Positions 51,162 through 63,084 of a DNA stretch of 64,000 nucleotides are shown here, piece after piece. The DNA is taken from positions 128,954 to 192,953 of the forward strand of contig NMRA01000567.1 of the NCBI GenBank assembly GCA_002633005.1. Direction: 5' to 3'. Made by a program: the position numbers and the translations under genes. Below the pieces are notes generated by a model. The model was given only the letters and a program-made list of their open reading frames with translations. It searched no databases and was not told where the DNA came from. The stretch is from Phoronis australis. Taxonomy: Eukaryota; Phoronida; Phoronidae. Numbering within the stretch: the stretch's first letter is position 1; each line of letters opens with the position of its first letter.

Positions 51162-51301
51162 CATGGGCGGCGCACCGCAGGGGCTGGGGAGCTATAGCCC
51201 CCACCTTTTTCAGTGCTGCGCCGCCCATGGTCTATGAGCGGTTCACCAAAGGGGGACTGGGGGCTAATGCTCTCCATTTTTCCAGTGCTGCGCCACCCAT
51301 G
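51162..51301. mobile_element. CATGGGCGGCGCA fold-back element, doublet
   Basis: Two units in tandem: 51,162-51,229 (CATGGGCGGCGCACC to GCGCCGCCCATG) and a diverged one ending GTGCTGCGCCACCCATG at 51,301. Confidence 0.75.
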
Positions 51302-51957
51302 AAATATGTATAAATGTGGAGAAATGATGGTTGGGAAGGCTACTGTTTTGTGACCAAATCTGTCCTCCCTCTATATCAAAGATAACTCCAATAATATCTT
51401 CGTCTATGATATAATCTTGTTCCATTCATGCTCCTTACAGTAATTCAGTAATGTTTTTTGTTCATTGTTATCTGGTAGATGCGGTCTAATAATTCGTAGG
51501 TCATGTCATGTGCTGCACCATTTCATGAGTAGTAAAACGCAAGCAGCTGAATTCAAACACTGACACTTTATTGACCGAGAAGTTCATAGATATTAGGTCA
51601 GTCACTTACGGTTTGTATGTTTGACTGATAATTTCTACCAAAGAGCACTGAATGTTGAACTCTGGGTAGTTATTATATTTTATAATCATTTATAAACAGC
51701 TGTCCCAATGGCCATTATAGTATTTAGTTTTAAAATCATTTGTCAACAGAATCAGGTTAGAAATTCATAAGCTATGTTATGACCAACGCCAGGACCAATT
51801 GTGTGACAGCTGCAAACAACAGCTCTTCCTGAATCGATCAGCATAGAAGCTAATATATTGCTAATAACAATAAAAAACGTCTCGGTAGACAAATTTCATA
51901 ACTCACATTCCAATTTTCAACCAGCGTTTGATATAGACGGCGTACACTTATGGAATT

Positions 51958-52110
51958 GGTTTCAGATTGTTCCTGAGTGAGATTCGAGGTGATTTTAGGC
52001 CTCGAGAGAAATAGCAGTCCGTTATCGCCTGAGACCAGGCTCTACAACATGGCTTGTCACGGCGTGACATTTTATGCGCCGAGCATGTTCTAGCGGAATA
52101 ACTGTCAGTC
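51958..52110. repeat. Dispersed repeat, copy 2 of 3
   Basis: Contains TTGTTCCTGAGTGAGATTCG, then GAGGTGATTTT, CAGTCCGTTATCGCCTGAG, ACCAGGCTCTACAA and TGTCACGGCGTGACATT in the same order as 53,288-53,430. Confidence 0.6.
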
Positions 52111-52660
52111 CTGTGCGAACCCATGAATCACTTCTCAGCTGAGTACAGAACAAGTTGAGACTAATGTTTAGTGGCATGGTTTAATTCAAGTCTGCGCTTT
52201 TTGGAATGGACTCGGGCTTACCGCTTTACGCTTTGAATTCATATATTTTCCTACTTGCCTCTCCAAAAAACCTGGGCGATTGTACAAGACTACAATTCGA
52301 CCTTTCTTCGTGACAAGCTAACAAGTACAGTGTTGACACTCAATAATGAATGGGCAAAAAATTCCATGTCGACAAAACAAGTGTCTTGACACAATATAAT
52401 ACTATAAATCAATTGTAGTAGCACGAGCGCTTATGTATGAACAGAAGTGACTGATTTGAGACTCGAAAGGCATCTTTGTTCATCTGAGACTTTGAGGTGT
52501 TAGTACAGGCCTTCCTGGCTCTGTCATTCAATTCCAAATGCATGAATTTGTAATTTGTCTCTTCTTTTGCACAAAATGAGTATTTTTGTTTTTAATATTC
52601 ATTATCAATAACCAAGAAAAGGACACAGTACAGAAACCATATTCTCACACGCATTCATCC

Positions 52661-52749
52661 ATCATTTGTTACATACAGCCATCATTTGTTACATACAGCC
52701 ATCATTTGTTACATACAGCCATCATTTGTTACATACAGCCATCATTTGT
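52661..52749. repeat. 20-bp minisatellite, 4 exact copies plus part
   Basis: ATCATTTGTTACATACAGCC is repeated exactly at 52,661, 52,681, 52,701 and 52,721, with a 9-base partial copy at 52,741. The perfect identity suggests recent expansion. Confidence 0.97.
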
Positions 52750-53287
52750 CGTTGCAGTGTTGAAAGTTACTAAGCCGTCAATTTTCAAATTCTTCTACAT
52801 AGCTATTCGTAACAAGTAAAACCTTCTGGCAGATAAATCTGTACTGTAAAAACTTATTGAAACATTGAATGTTTGAAAAAGAACGTCCTATTTTGGCATA
52901 ATAGATACAATTTATTTTGGAAATTGGTAAAACCGAATTTGAAATTTGTGATTCTTTACGAGGTATTTTTCCGAATGGCGTGTTTGGTGCGTGTACTGTT
53001 AGTAGTTAACCCCAGACTTCGGGGTTCGTGTCACCAATGTTACGTTTAGTCCTTTTCATTACTGAAATTGTAAATCTAGGAAAATGGCATATTTTGTTCT
53101 AGAATGAAACTGCTGAACCAAACCAAACCTAGAAATGCACATGGATAATTTCTTGAAAATTTTTGCAGCTTCCCGCACCTTTTTGGAACGTTTTAGACGC
53201 TTAATACACATGGCTGTTAGTGATATCTGCAAACGCTCATTGCGTAACAAAAGCTACGATGCTTTTGATTAAACCTACTTACGGTTA

Positions 53288-53430
53288 CGAAATTAGACCT
53301 AAATTGTTCCTTAGTGACATTAGAGATGATTTCTTACATTTGAATCACTGTTCAATGTTGCTTGAGACAAGGCTCTTCAAGTAAATTTGTCACGGTGGAC
53401 AATTCTATGCGCAGAGCACTGTCTCAAATA
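53288..53430. repeat. Dispersed repeat, copy 3 of 3
   Basis: Contains ATTGTTCCTTAGTGACATTA, GAGATGATTTC, TGCTTGAGACAAGGCTCTTC, TTGTCACGG and ATGCGCAGAGCA; same order as the copies at 39.9 and 52.0 kb. Confidence 0.6.
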
Positions 53431-54059
53431 CTAATAACGAACTCTCATACCCCATTCAAGATAAGTTTAATAGCGGTAAGTAGTCTAAATAAATAAATTG
53501 TTTTATTCCAACTCATTTCGGGTGCATTGCTATTTTAAACAACCCCATTCTGGCAAAATGTCTCCGTTTTGATTTCATGACAACCAGTGAGAACATGGCT
53601 TATTTGTTGTCCAGATGCACGTGGCGCTATATCCGTTGCAGAGGTAGGGATGCAGATTGCGAAGCTAGTTTGCTAATTCAAAGCATGGACATTAGAAATT
53701 TACGCATCGTGTTATGTGCAGACAGCAGGCATACATAGAAATATAATATGACGAGATTTTTCGTTGTTTCCGGCAATACTTCAAGTTCATGCCGAACGTC
53801 CGGGTCATTAAATCAAGTGTGTCAGCTTATGCATAAATTACGATAATGGCTAACCATCGTTTCTGTGCAACAGCTTCAACGAAATAAATTTTGACTGATT
53901 TTGTTGAAGCTTCGATGTCACTTTCCCAATTTTAATGCTTAGTATAGTGCTTTGGTAGCAACAGATTAAGAATAGTCGATTGTCGTTATTCATTGACAAC
54001 TGTGTCCTTCCGCAGAATAAGTTGAAATTGATCGTGGTCCGTTGAGGGGAAAATGATGC

Positions 54060-54533
54060 TTGGTAATTACGCTCGTAATTTCGACCGTTTTTCGCTCGTA
54101 ATTTTACGCTTGTAAAATACGAGCGTGAGATTGATTGAGCTGTTAATGAGGTTATGTTGGACCCTAAAAAGGCCAAATTTGGCTACCTTTGGAACGTCAT
54201 ATCTCAGAAATGGCTGAGTGGATTTTTATGAAGCTTTCATAGACTGCTGTATGCACACTGTTCTCCAGAAAAATCTTAAGTGTAAAAAGTGTCATTGTAT
54301 CGCGGCCCATTCAATCTTGCGCTGGTTTTTTACGAGTGCAAAATATACGAGCGTAAAATTGAGAGCGTAAAATTGCGAGCGTAAAATCGCGAGCGTAAAA
54401 TTGCGAGCGTGCAACTGCGTCAAACCTACAAACCAATTTTTCACTGGATATAACCATAGATTATAGTCTATGATATAACAATTACAGTCGTAAAACATGA
54501 ACGAAGTTTCGGTCGCAATTACGAGCGTAATCG
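54060..54533. mobile_element. Inverted-repeat element rich in GAGCGTAAAATT, ~474 bp
   Basis: The left end (ATTACGCTCGTAATTTCGAC) is an imperfect inverse of the right end (GGTCGCAATTACGAGCGTAA). The right subterminal part carries the 14-bp array listed below. A partial copy of the GTTATGTWGGACC element (54,148-54,300) lies inside it, which suggests nested insertion. Confidence 0.65.
54349..54418. repeat. 14-bp tandem array, 5 copies
   Basis: Units GAGCGTAAAATTGM begin at 54,349, 54,363, 54,377, 54,391 and 54,405, the last one diverged. Confidence 0.9.
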
Positions 54534-54918
54534 CGGACGACACTTTCCCGCGAGTAACCCACGCGACTGAGTTGGCTTTTCTTCGACCGACTTTGGAGTT
54601 CTCCAAAACATCATTTTTATAGTTAATTCTAGTACATGGCCAAACTTTCCCAAAGATTTCAAGCTGGTCGCAAAACTGTAAAACTAGCGTCCCATTTTTC
54701 TCCTTTGTTATGATGAAGATAGTGATGAGCATTTATCGGTAACTGCTCCCTCTGATGGAGACCCAAAATATGAAATTTATGCATGCATTTTTGTATCGAG
54801 AAAGACGCAACGAAGGAAAGTAATGATATGTCCAATAAGTGATAACTATGTTTATTGCTGTCACACGGGGCCGAAAATGACTTTATGATCGCCATTCATC
54901 TTAAGTGTGCTAACGAAG

Positions 54919-55061
54919 CATGGGCGGCGCAGCACTGAAAAAAGTGGGGGGCTAAAGACATCCCACCCTCCTGTGGTGCACCGCCTATAGACTATGGGAG
55001 GCGCAGCACTGAAAAAGTGGGGGTCCATAGCTCCCCAGCCCCCTAAGATGCGCCGCCCATG
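54919..55061. mobile_element. CATGGGCGGCGCA fold-back element, reversed doublet
   Basis: Two units in the opposite internal order to those at 51.2 kb: GCAGCACTGAAAAAAGTGGG comes near the left end of each, and the pair closes with GCGCCGCCCATG. Confidence 0.75.
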
Positions 55062-56339
55062 CGAAAGCAGATTATTTCGATGAGCTTAGGACGCTTATAG
55101 CACAGATCACCAGTTTACGGAAAATGGCTTTGTGGATTTAAATCACGGGGTCTGGTAAGAACATCTGAATATACGCCCTTGGTATACAAGGACATCAGAA
55201 TAAGCTAGCCCAAAATGAAAAAATATCACCTTCATAAGTTTTGCGAAGAGTTTTTTTGTTAACTGGAACCTGATGTGAATTACATGTAGGCTAACCGAAA
55301 AATGTACATGCACGGTACCAAGCTGTTTGAATCGATCTGACATGTCATGAAGCTCAAGTTGATGTGAATTGGTTGGTAATGTATGAATCTTAAAGAACTT
55401 TTAAGTCGGTATATTTACTATTGTGTACAATAATAATCCCCCAGGGTCTTTTGTGGTTTTGTGCCTCCATGCAAAGACAGTTTCATCATGAACACATTGA
55501 AAAGGATACGCTTGTATGGGACTTCCGCATTATTTTGCTTTGCGCTTGTGGGACTACTCATCTATAACCGTGAGGGGAGGGGGTGGCTTAACTGCGTGCG
55601 TCAGAACTGTCCATTCTCTGAAGCATTATTTATTACAAGTTCTGAAAAAATAACATGTGAGTTACAAGCCCTAATCAGTTTTCTTCGATGTCTACATAAG
55701 CGTGTAAGTCGAAAAACTAATGCAAGCAACCTTGGCATATGAAGCCGACTCATGCATGGCAACTCAAATGAAATCTTAAGCCATCGGAAATGTTATCTTT
55801 CTATAATTCACAGTTTTCTTCATGTTTATCTCCATGCCGCTGTTTTTTCACAGTCTCAGTTTTTCAGTTGTTTTGTTCCTCATGTCCTCCGCCACTGTGT
55901 GGGATTGATAGAGAGTGACAAACAGACAATTGTAATGCACCAACCACCAACCATCCAAGCGGGGACACACCGTAACATGTGTTTCTTATACAAAAGACTG
56001 TACGGCATCATTTAAAAACAGGAGTAGCAATTAATGCCGTCGTCTTGGGTTCCCTCCGAGCGTGGTCCTTATAAAAGGTATAAACAGGAAAATAGCGGTC
56101 ATGATTGCTATCACCGGGCCCCCGCTCTCAGAGGGAGCCCTTAAACATGGAATGATATAATTTTGAAAACATGAGATGGTTGTCAATTGTTTCAAAAAAT
56201 GGGAAAAGAGTGACAGTTTATTTTATCATCTCTTGTTAAAGAGAGATCCCTGGTGAAATGGAGCTTTGAATATTCTAAAAGTTACTTTCTTGAATTTAAA
56301 AAGTTGAAAAATGTGCTGTACAGTATCTGTGTGTATTAA

Positions 56340-57110
56340 GTTTTCTCTGTTACATTTTAGAAGTATGGTTAATTGCCCTCCGCCAATGGCTGTATCTCTT
56401 ATACTCTCTGCAGAGTCTTTGTTAAATTTGGCAAATATGTTTGTATGAAAGTAACAACGGATAGCGCCGACGTTCGGACGGATCTGACTACCGTTAAGCC
56501 TTCTAATGGCATTTTCATTTTTCCGCTTTCCTCAGTATCTGTGGAGTTCTTGGCTGCATTTTTTTGAAATTTAGCAGATAGGTTTTTATTTATAATTCCA
56601 TGACATCTTTTCGTTTTCAAATGTATTTGACGTAATGTAGGCCTCCTTTATGTTCAAGTCTGGTTTAGACGTCCATCTCTCTATCGGACAAACCACTCTC
56701 AACAATCGCTTTGAAAAATGGTAAATGTATTCCTACTGCGAAGAGCATTGTTGATGATTTTTGACAGCTTTGACTACTGTAGCGTCCCCTAGTGGCTGTT
56801 TGATTTTTTGCATCTGCAGCAGTTCTTCCTGCAGGATCTTTGTGGAATTTGGACATGTATTTTTATGAACGTGACAACAGATGATGACGTTTAAACGTAT
56901 TTGACAACCACTGTGCCACCATTAACAATATTATTTTTCTACGGTCTTGACTGATTTGTTCCTTTAAGGAGAGCATCGCTGACTTGCTATGCACCCCTTA
57001 GAGGCTATCTTAAGTTTACAACCATTGTTCCATTTTAGTAAGAATGCTTAATGTAGTAATCAAACCTTTTATCTGCGCAATATGCGATGCACACGGGGGT
57101 CGCATATCAA
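56340..57110. repeat. CTAGTGGC monomer family, K2P intron copy
   Basis: Plus orientation. Includes GGCTGTATCTCTTATACTCT (56,390), a diverged TCTAATGGCATTTTC (56,503) and GCGTCCCCTAGTGGCTG (56,782). It ends with CGCAATATGCGATGCACACG, which is shared with the end of the 60.5-61.6-kb block. Confidence 0.75.
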
Positions 57111-58084
57111 AACTTGGCGTAACCATTATCATTTTCGCATTGTAGTCGACATTTGAAATGTTGAAAAGGGCAATTTACCAATTATCATTTTTTAAAATAA
57201 ATCAAGTGAAAAATTACCTCCACTTTTTGGACTTAATAAGGTAGAAATTAACACATTCAAGTACAATGTCTTAACTTAGTGAGCTATGCTGTTTGAGTAA
57301 CTCCGAGTTCCCAACAAATCCCAAGTGTGTTCGATAAATCAACTGGAAAATTAAGGCCTCCGATCCATTTATAATGTAGCTATTGTTTAGATTCTGCGGT
57401 CTTCCTTATACGTGTCGTTTATTTTCGTACCACATTTTGGTGACTAGATATGGATTATCCATCAAGAGTGATGTCAGATAATGACTACACGTATATTGTT
57501 CCTAGTTAAAACCTCAACGTGCAAGTGATCTAGATGTTTGCGGTCGATGCCCGTGTGGTTATACCCTTGTATTACCATTACGACAAGTCATTCAATGCTT
57601 TTTTTTCGCTGACGTTAACTCAATTTATTAATCCCTTATTTGTATTTCAAAGATAACGATGTGGTAGTTGCGGTGACTGATGCACTAAACATGTATTTAC
57701 TGATGTTCTCAAGAGCCTTGCCGGGTGTTTGGGCCATTATGTATAGTTCATTTGTTGTTGTTTTGTTTTTTGTTTTGTTTCATTTTTCATTATCCAAGCA
57801 ATGTGTCAGGAATGATAGTGGTCTCTTTTCCACTGTACGTTGTAAGGTAATTTCGGCCGTAACTGTTGGTCTTGTACGTGGTCACGATGTGGGAATACGA
57901 AATCCAGCCAATAATAGTGGAATGTTGTCTTGAATTTCACGCCAGTCTTGTTCCATGTCATCCCATTTATCAGGGAAATGGCCGGCTATTAATAACTAAA
58001 GGTCTCCAGGCCTCTGATAAACTATGCAAATTTATTTATTTATATGTTCAATGACGTATATTTACACTGAATGTTGTTTTTCAG

Positions 58085-58225
58085 ATTATGACTTGGAAGC
58101 TTTCATCAAAGAAGTCGTGAAAGCCGCTGATCGTGGAGTCTCGGCAGTAAACAATGTTACCATGGTTCCAAATTGGAGTTTTGGACAATCGGTGTTTTTT
58201 GCTGGAACAGTGATGACTACGATAG
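58085..58225 (+). CDS. K2P potassium channel, second exon (cap and first pore loop)
   Basis: Encodes DYDLEAFIKEVVKAADRG, the second cap helix, then a loop with two N-glycosylation sequons (N-V-T and N-W-S) and the first pore helix, WSFGQSVFFAGTVMTTIG. The exon ends after the first base of the Gly codon of the G-Y-G selectivity filter (donor GTATGC at 58,226). K2P genes commonly have an intron inside this filter codon. Entry is phase 1, fitting both first exons. The filter remainder, TM2-TM4 and the second pore lie beyond the window; I find no such exon up to 64,000. WSFG..VFFAGTV.TTIG resembles TREK/TALK channels. Confidence 0.9.
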
Positions 58226-59122
58226 GTATGCATGTGCTGAATTTTCTAAGAAAACATTTCTTATATTGAAGGAGTGAACACGATTTTTTAGGAGAACTGT
58301 ATTTTAAAACATATCAGTTGAACTTTCCATTCCACAACTCTCAAGCCCACTGCACTACATACAATATAAGTTACAACGAACTCATAACGAGCGTTTTACA
58401 AAGGTCCCGGTTGATGAGCTGCTGTTCCTTGTAACAATGCGTGTTTTAAAAAAAAAAGAAGTTCTGTAGGCACAGTACAACGCAAGTTTTTTTGACCGAA
58501 AATCAGGGTTAACGAAAAGTTCAAAACCGTACACACTGCAGCCCAACAAATAAACTCAATGCTGTGTTTCTCCGAGAAAAGGCAAATGTTTTGCGGCCGG
58601 TGACATTGCACTTGTGTCTTTTTGACGAAACAGGGTGGCGTTCCGTAGTCGCTAGGTACGTGGCGATTGAAAATGGTGTTTACAGGTGTTTCGCTTTTAG
58701 TGCTTAGCGATATATCGGAGACTTGCGTGATCTCGCATTTATCCCAAGAAACTTACTCCACGGAACCAACCATAGATTGATGCTGAACATAACATGTTGT
58801 TTCGGCCGTCTTGTGTCTTAAACGGAAATTTATGGGATGTTGTCAATCTGCATATCTTCATGATGTTTAGCAGGAGCTGATTTAAAAGAAAGTATCTCTG
58901 CTCTGCCGCCTCTGCGATGTTCTAATGAGTCTGTCCATCCACAGCTCCTGGGACCTTTCTGTCCAGAATTCTGGGCCTTCCATGATCTCATCGTATAAAC
59001 TACATTTTTTACGGCAGTTCATGACTGTTTGCGCATGCCACCAAAGCGCTCTGCATTCAGCATTCAACTTGAAACAAACTACGTTAACTGTAATAAGCGT
59101 AATTTGATGAATCTTCAAACTT

Positions 59123-59208
59123 CGTTATGTGTTATTTAGGGGTATTGTTTCGTTATGTGGTTATTTAGGGGTATTGTTTCGTTATGTGGTTATTTAGGGG
59201 TATTGTTT
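59123..59208. repeat. 29-bp minisatellite, 3 copies
   Basis: Units starting CGTTATGTGGTTATTTAGGG at 59,123 (one base shorter), 59,151 and 59,180. Confidence 0.95.
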
Positions 59209-60005
59209 CGTTTGCTTTTTCAAACTAAGTTTATGTGTAACATTATCAGATTGATCGACCACTTTACAAATATTTATAATACCAATATCCACACAAAAGC
59301 TGAAGATATTTCTCTTGGGACATGTTCATGAATCGGCATTTATAATATCCGTTTGCCCAGATTGTCACCTTTCGGCGTTGGCAAAATATGCTCCATGATT
59401 TAAACCAAGTTCCTTGATGTGTATATCACACACAACGCATTTGTCGAACCCAGCAATATCGAGTTTAGCACGTTTAAATGTGAAAGTGGAAAAGCGTGTC
59501 CATTTTTTAGAAATATATATGCAGACTTGAAAACTTCTTTCACGAAGATCTTGATCACCGATGACAGCACTGACGTGAATTTTACTCTGGTGTATCCCGC
59601 AATGGTCCTGACTATGTGGCTTGCGCGTCGGGTGCACTGCAAAAGACTCCAGACCAACCGTAATCTTTTATCCATCTAGTACATGACATTGTAGTTTCCA
59701 TTTCTTGAGTTACTGTCAGATTTGTACAGACTTTACTAATATTGTAACACTGCATTGCGGTAATTAAGTACCACTCCTAAAAATCTTGGACATCTGTTCT
59801 TTTAGAAATGAGCAGCACTCTCGCAATGACACTGCCGGGCTCATTTGTTATCTGAAGGGATGGACAAGAGTTCGTATATTATAACAAGGTCTCATGAGTT
59901 AGGAGACAAAGGGTTCTTTCCGTAGAGCATTTTTTTCAGAAAACCAAGCGAAAGCATAAAAGAATTAATTGAGGACTGGACTATTCTGAAAATGTGCTGT
60001 GTGTC

Positions 60006-60007
60006 CG

Positions 60008-60043
<36 letters not shown>

Positions 60044-60064
60044 TGTGTGTGTGTGTGTGTGTGT
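60006..60064. repeat. Compound CGTG / GT microsatellite
   Basis: About nine CGTG units followed by about eleven GT units. The alternating purine-pyrimidine tract could adopt Z-DNA and is likely length-variable. Confidence 0.97.
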
Positions 60065-60479
60065 TTTAAGCAGGTAAAACACTTGTTCAAGAAATGTACG
60101 ATGATGGTATTAAAGTTATGGAAGTTCTTCCATACCTACATACCGGTATAACTACCCAGTGGTTTGCAGCATAATATTATACGTTCTCACTAAAACCAGT
60201 AACTTTTCGGAATGAAACATCCCAAGTTGAAATGTCATATGTGCACGACGGCTCACGGAAACAAGTTTTAATGAGGTTATTCTAATTAACCGATTACTAG
60301 CCCTATGAGCTTCAGATAAGGTGAAAAAATGATATATGAAGGCAGATGTACCATTTCCACCGCCTCCACTACCACTACCACCTCCACTACTAAATAACGG
60401 CAGGTGGTCTGGTACATGTTGTCATGCCATGTGAGACGGTTACACTTATCACCTGGAACTATTTTTATGCTTTATTAAT

Positions 60480-61610
60480 CTGCAGTTGAATCTGTATTTA
60501 TAAGAAAGTGACAACATGTGGCGATGACTTTCGGACGGGTCCAACAACCGCTGTGCCCCCTTGTGGTAGTTTTTTTCGTTTTGTTCTGTATAGAAGTTCG
60601 TCTACGGATTTTTATGAAACTTAGTGAGTAAATTTGTATAAAAGAAGTAATGACATCTTTCCGTTTTCAGATGAATTTGACGTAATGCACGTCACCTAGT
60701 GGCCATTTTTGTTACTTTTGAGTTTGTTTCGGCGTCTGCGTCCCCGGCTGTGGGCCAATCCACTCTTAGGAAGATTATGAAAATTGACTTGTTTCTTCTT
60801 ACTGGGAAGACGAAATGTGACGATGATTTTTGGACAGCGCCGACTATTGCGGTGCCTCCAAATGGCAGTTTTATTTTCGTAACGTCCGTGGCTGTATCTC
60901 CTTAACCTTCTGCAGTGTCGTTAAATTTGGCAAGTGTATTTTTATGAAGGGGACAACGGATGACGACGACGTTCGGGCGGATCAGATTCCGGTTGTGCCC
61001 CCTCATTGTGGCAATTTTATTTTCTCCATTTTCCGCTTTATCTTTGGAGATCTTTGGTTGATTTTCATAACATTTTGCAAATAGTTTTCTATCAATGAGG
61101 GCGGTGACACTTTTTTGTTTTCAGATGGATTACGCTTCCTAGTGGCCGTTTCTATTATGCTTCAGTCTATTTTTGGCGTCCATCTCTCTATCGGCCAAAC
61201 CACTCTAGGGGTCGTTATGAAAGTTGGTAAATGTGTTCCTCGAGAGAGCATTGCTGACGATTTTTGGACAGTTTGCTGAGGCGCCCTCTTGTGGCAGTTT
61301 GCTTTTTCGCATTCGCAGCTGTCTCTCCCAGCAGGATTTTTGTAAAATTTGGCGAGTGTAATTCTAAGGACGTGACAACACATGACTACGTTTGCACGTG
61401 TGTGACTATCACTGTGTCCCCAGTGCCATTTTTATTGTTTACGAGCTTGGGAAGTGTGTTCCTATTGAGGAGAGCAGTGCTGATTTGCTATGCACCCCTA
61501 GAGTCTATTTTAAGTTTACTAGCTTTGGTCAATTTAGTGGGAATGTTTAAGACACTAACGATTTGTGTGTCTTCGCAATATGCGATGCACACGATGGGCG
61601 CAAATAAACG
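60480..61610. repeat. CTAGTGGC monomer family, second K2P intron copy
   Basis: Plus orientation. It includes TGTGCCCCCTTGTGGTAG (60,550), CACCTAGTGGCCATTTTTG (60,692), CTTCCTAGTGGCCGTTTC (61,135) and GGCGCCCTCTTGTGGCAG (61,281). It ends with CGCAATATGCGATGCACACG followed by GGGCGCA. The 154-codon frame across 61,264-61,728 is a by-product of the repeat. Confidence 0.8.
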
Positions 61611-62650
61611 CTCAGTCTGGGTCTTGTTTAATTCTTTGTGCCACTTCTTTGGGACGATACACACCCGTATACACGCCTCCTGTAAGAGAAAATTCACAGT
61701 CTCTTTGGTCATATTCAGCTGTCATTAATAAAACTATGTTATCAGTTGTGGGTGAACAATGCACCAATGAAAGTTAACAGCATCTAAAATTCCATCTCTA
61801 CAAGTCAGATTTTGTGATTCACCGAAAACCCTAGAACTGCATATCGTACTAGGAGTCTTTGATGATAGTGCCACGCAACACTATCGGTTAGTGAAAAAAA
61901 GATAGTTTTGTACCGTTCAAAGCGTAGGCTCCGTAATTATGTGCTTCATCATCCACCACGAAGCTGATCACAAACAACTCAATCTTGGACAGTCTAATGA
62001 GTTAATTAGCTTTATTATCGAACGGTGAGCTTGAAAATATGTTTCGTTTTTGTCACTAGGATGCTTAGCGTATACTTTTCTGAAGCGTGTGAAATGGAAA
62101 TTTTGTATCTTTATCTTCGCAAATCGGAGATGCTCCACCACTCTGTTTTTGGATCTTTTCATAAATACACTCTACCACATAAAAATACTGTGTTGCAAAT
62201 ACTCTTACGTTCATGCGTTGCATGCTAATGCGTTACTTCAATTATAAATTTCGTGTTTCACACAATCATATAATTCACTTATATTATATATGCTAATCAA
62301 TGAAATGGTTAAATATTGGTAAGTGTAACCGAGGGCATAATTTTGATTGCTGTTTTAAAATTTCTTAAATTGTCATTCCGTTGATAGTCGACTTATTGTT
62401 TGGTGGAGAATTTGCTGTGCGACAGCTTAGAAATTGTTAGAACTTACACTGTTGCATCTGCATAGTCTTTCGTAATGTTCAAGTTGCAACAATTGGATAC
62501 TTGACCTTCGAAGTACAGACCGTCGTAATTTTTAGTCATGCCAATTTGTAGTTTGTGGAGTGACAGAAGCTGCCGTACTTACAGACTTCCGAAAATTCAA
62601 GCCGTCGTAATTTAGAAAATAACCTGCGATGACGTCCAAACCGACTCTTT

Positions 62651-63084
62651 AAAGAGGCTTGGAACGCGATAAACAGATTAAATTGCATTATTGAAAGTGG
62701 TTCTCTGCCAGTGAAACAGAATTCAACCTACTCACTAGGTATTGTGAGGGTTTGTTCGTAAAGATTTTTAATTTCTGCTGATTGCAAAGCATTTTCTTTT
62801 AGCTTCAAACTTCAAAAACAGGATCTGTCAACTGCTCGCCACTTCGTCGATTTTTCTCCAACAATGCAAAGCACATCTCCTTATTTGGTATAACAAGACA
62901 TAGACGTAGCACATTTCCCTTTGCCTTTGCCCTCAAGCAATTTCAAGCAACTGACTGAGCGCATGCGCGCATTTATCATAAGTGGGACGCAGATTAGAAA
63001 CTCTGAGGTAACCACAGGGTTTTTCCTTCGCGCGCATTTCAATAATCATGCATTTTGTGAAATTTTCTGTAAATTTCCTCACAG
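62651..63084 (+). repeat. 434-bp direct repeat, copy 2
   Basis: Second copy of the unit at 48,447-48,880, same length and orientation. The palindrome of copy 1 is degraded here (AACTCTGAGGTAACCACAGG). Confidence 0.75.

Larger units (their letters stand above)
44479..58084 (+). other. K2P intron between exon B and second exon
   Basis: About 13.6 kb without a recognisable exon. It contains the dispersed elements listed separately. Short open frames, such as 55,488-55,742 with one hydrophobic stretch, do not match the channel or another family that I know. Confidence 0.6.

Noticed and set aside
55488-55742. Hydrophobic frame as a third K2P first exon
   Set aside because: One hydrophobic stretch only; lacks the GAAxFSxxE turn, the cap helix and the phase-1 donor after a Cys.
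59365-59679. Region open on both strands (86-91 codons)
   Set aside because: Could be a lost exon, but I see no family signature and no consistent splice borders.
61264-61728. 154-codon plus-strand frame
   Set aside because: Lies across the CTAGTGGC repeat and its flank; composition and content are not those of a conserved protein and there is no homologous frame in the other copies.
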